Source: Rhodospirillales bacterium (GTDB taxonomy: Bacteria; Pseudomonadota; Alphaproteobacteria; Rhodospirillales; Casp-alpha2). Taken from it: a stretch of DNA of 14,804 nt. The translations under genes were made by a program, and so were the position numbers. The stretch spans positions 1 to 14,804 of the forward strand of contig JAJFIE010000063.1 of NCBI GenBank assembly GCA_021775275.1, given 5' to 3'. The notes under the pieces were generated by a model, which saw nothing but the letters and a program-made list of their open reading frames with translations, did not search any database and was not told the DNA's origin. How positions within the stretch are numbered: the first letter of the stretch is position 1; each line of letters begins with the position of its first letter. Positions 13,999 to 14,804 of the stretch are shown piece by piece.

Positions 13999-14804
13999 AT
14001 GAGAGAAGTCAGTTTCGTCGTTACGGTCTTCAATAAAGCGGCATTCCTGCCCGCTGTGGTAAATGCGATGCTCACTCAAAAAGATCTGGGCAATTGTGAG
14101 TATATTTTTGTCGATGATGGCTCGACGGACAATAGTGTGCAGGTTCTCGAAGAACTGATGCTGGGGCAACAGAACGTCAACATTATTTCACAGGAAAACA
14201 CCGGTCCCGCCATCGCTACAAACCGGGGCATTGCGGCAGCGACCAAACCTTTTATCAAGCTGGTTGATGGTGATGATGTTCTTCATCCGCGCGCGACCGC
14301 CATGCTTCTTGACGCCATGGAAAGGCATGGTGTGGGCCTAGCCTACTGCGATATGGAACTGGTCCCGCTCGATTCAGACCGAATGGCAGCGCCGGACGTT
14401 CCTTTATCAGGTAATCCATCCTATTGTGATGAGGACCCGCTCTGGATGCTGACAAAAAAATGTTTTTTTAATCTTACCTGCATTCTTGCGTCAACGGATT
14501 TGCTGCGCGAAACCGGCGGGTGTGATCCGCGTGTACTACTTCAGGATTATTCCCTGGAAATTGCCATGGCGTACAAGACAAAATTTGCACATGTCACGGA
14601 CGTTCTGGCATGGGCGCCGTCAATTGAGGCAGTTTCTGAGAACCGGGCCTCCCAGTTTGGCGCCGGGGCACAGGTTCTCCATGACTTAAACTTAGCCTTG
14701 GCATGTTTTGTAGCGGATCGTCCTGCGCTTGAATCTAGAATCAAGGCGCGGATGCTTCAGCGTGCGGCGGGGCGCGCATGGAAATGGGCGCGACGGCACG
14801 AGGG
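13999..14804 (+). CDS. Family 2 glycosyltransferase, N-terminal 268 codons (cut by window edge)
   Basis: The frame is open to the right edge with no stop. The GT-A fold start is clear: VSFVVTVFNKAAFL, then FVDDGSTDNS (37-46) with the nucleotide-binding Asp, ENTGPAIATNRGI (66-78), and KLVDGDDVLHPRA (87-99) with the metal-binding DxD-like acid pair. Later, LLQDYSLEIAMAY probably includes the catalytic base region. It should transfer an activated sugar to the growing lipid-linked repeat unit on the cytoplasmic face, possibly the sugar made by the upstream genes. GGAGAT sits about six bases before the ATG. The gene contains a seven-A run followed by TG and a seven-T run, noted under findings. The donor and acceptor cannot be inferred. 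Confidence 0.92.
   Translation, partial: MREVSFVVTVFNKAAFLPAVVNAMLTQKDLGNCEYIFVDDGSTDNSVQVLEELMLGQQNVNIISQENTGPAIATNRGIAAATKPFIKLVDGDDVLHPRATAMLLDAMERHGVGLAYCDMELVPLDSDRMAAPDVPLSGNPSYCDEDPLWMLTKKCFFNLTCILASTDLLRETGGCDPRVLLQDYSLEIAMAYKTKFAHVTDVLAWAPSIEAVSENRASQFGAGAQVLHDLNLALACFVADRPALESRIKARMLQRAAGRAWKWARRHE

Overview
This window is part of a surface-polysaccharide (O-antigen or exopolysaccharide) biosynthesis locus from a Gram-negative bacterium. The evidence is a lipid-carrier initiating sugar-phosphate transferase, an O-antigen ligase/polymerase-family membrane protein, a large membrane CapD/WbpM/PglF-type dehydratase, dTDP-sugar (rml/rfb) genes and a glycosyltransferase. Base composition is moderate (by eye slightly above 50% GC) and fairly even. 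A proteobacterium is the best guess; the genus cannot be read from the sequence. No tRNA, rRNA, CRISPR array, transposase or integrase was seen. The longest stretch without a gene is about 150 bases.

Two divergent gene sets meet at an intergenic region at 10095-10243. The left arm (minus strand, read right to left from 10094 to the window edge) holds: a NodU/CmcH-family carbamoyltransferase; a WecA/WbpL-type initiating transferase; an O-antigen ligase-family membrane protein; a CapD/WbpM-type 4,6-dehydratase; a DegT-fold PLP enzyme with His in place of the catalytic Lys; an abequose-synthase-like (RfbJ-like) ketoreductase; rfbC; rfbB; and the first 31 codons of rfbA. The last five are tightly packed with overlapping or near-abutting ends, so they look like one co-transcribed nucleotide-sugar module.

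The right arm (plus strand, 10244 to the window edge) holds: a small cupin; a TylC3/NovU-type NDP-sugar C-methyltransferase; a UDP-xylose-synthase-like extended SDR; a Gfo/Idh/MocA oxidoreductase; and the start of a family 2 glycosyltransferase that runs off the edge.

The most interesting reading is an unusual deoxysugar or branched-sugar factory. RfbA and RfbB would give dTDP-4-keto-6-deoxyglucose. The His-type PLP enzyme could remove the 3-hydroxyl, the RmlC-like epimerase could invert C5 (and/or C3), and the RfbJ-like reductase could reduce C4, giving a dTDP-linked 3,6-dideoxyhexose. The known 3,6-dideoxyhexose routes use CDP- or GDP-sugars, and the RfbH enzyme uses an iron-sulfur cluster whose cysteines are missing here. 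The right arm, with the carbamoyltransferase, resembles the antibiotic-sugar toolkits that make C-methylated, carbamoylated sugars such as noviose. These pathway assignments are inferences. The individual family assignments are well supported by motifs.
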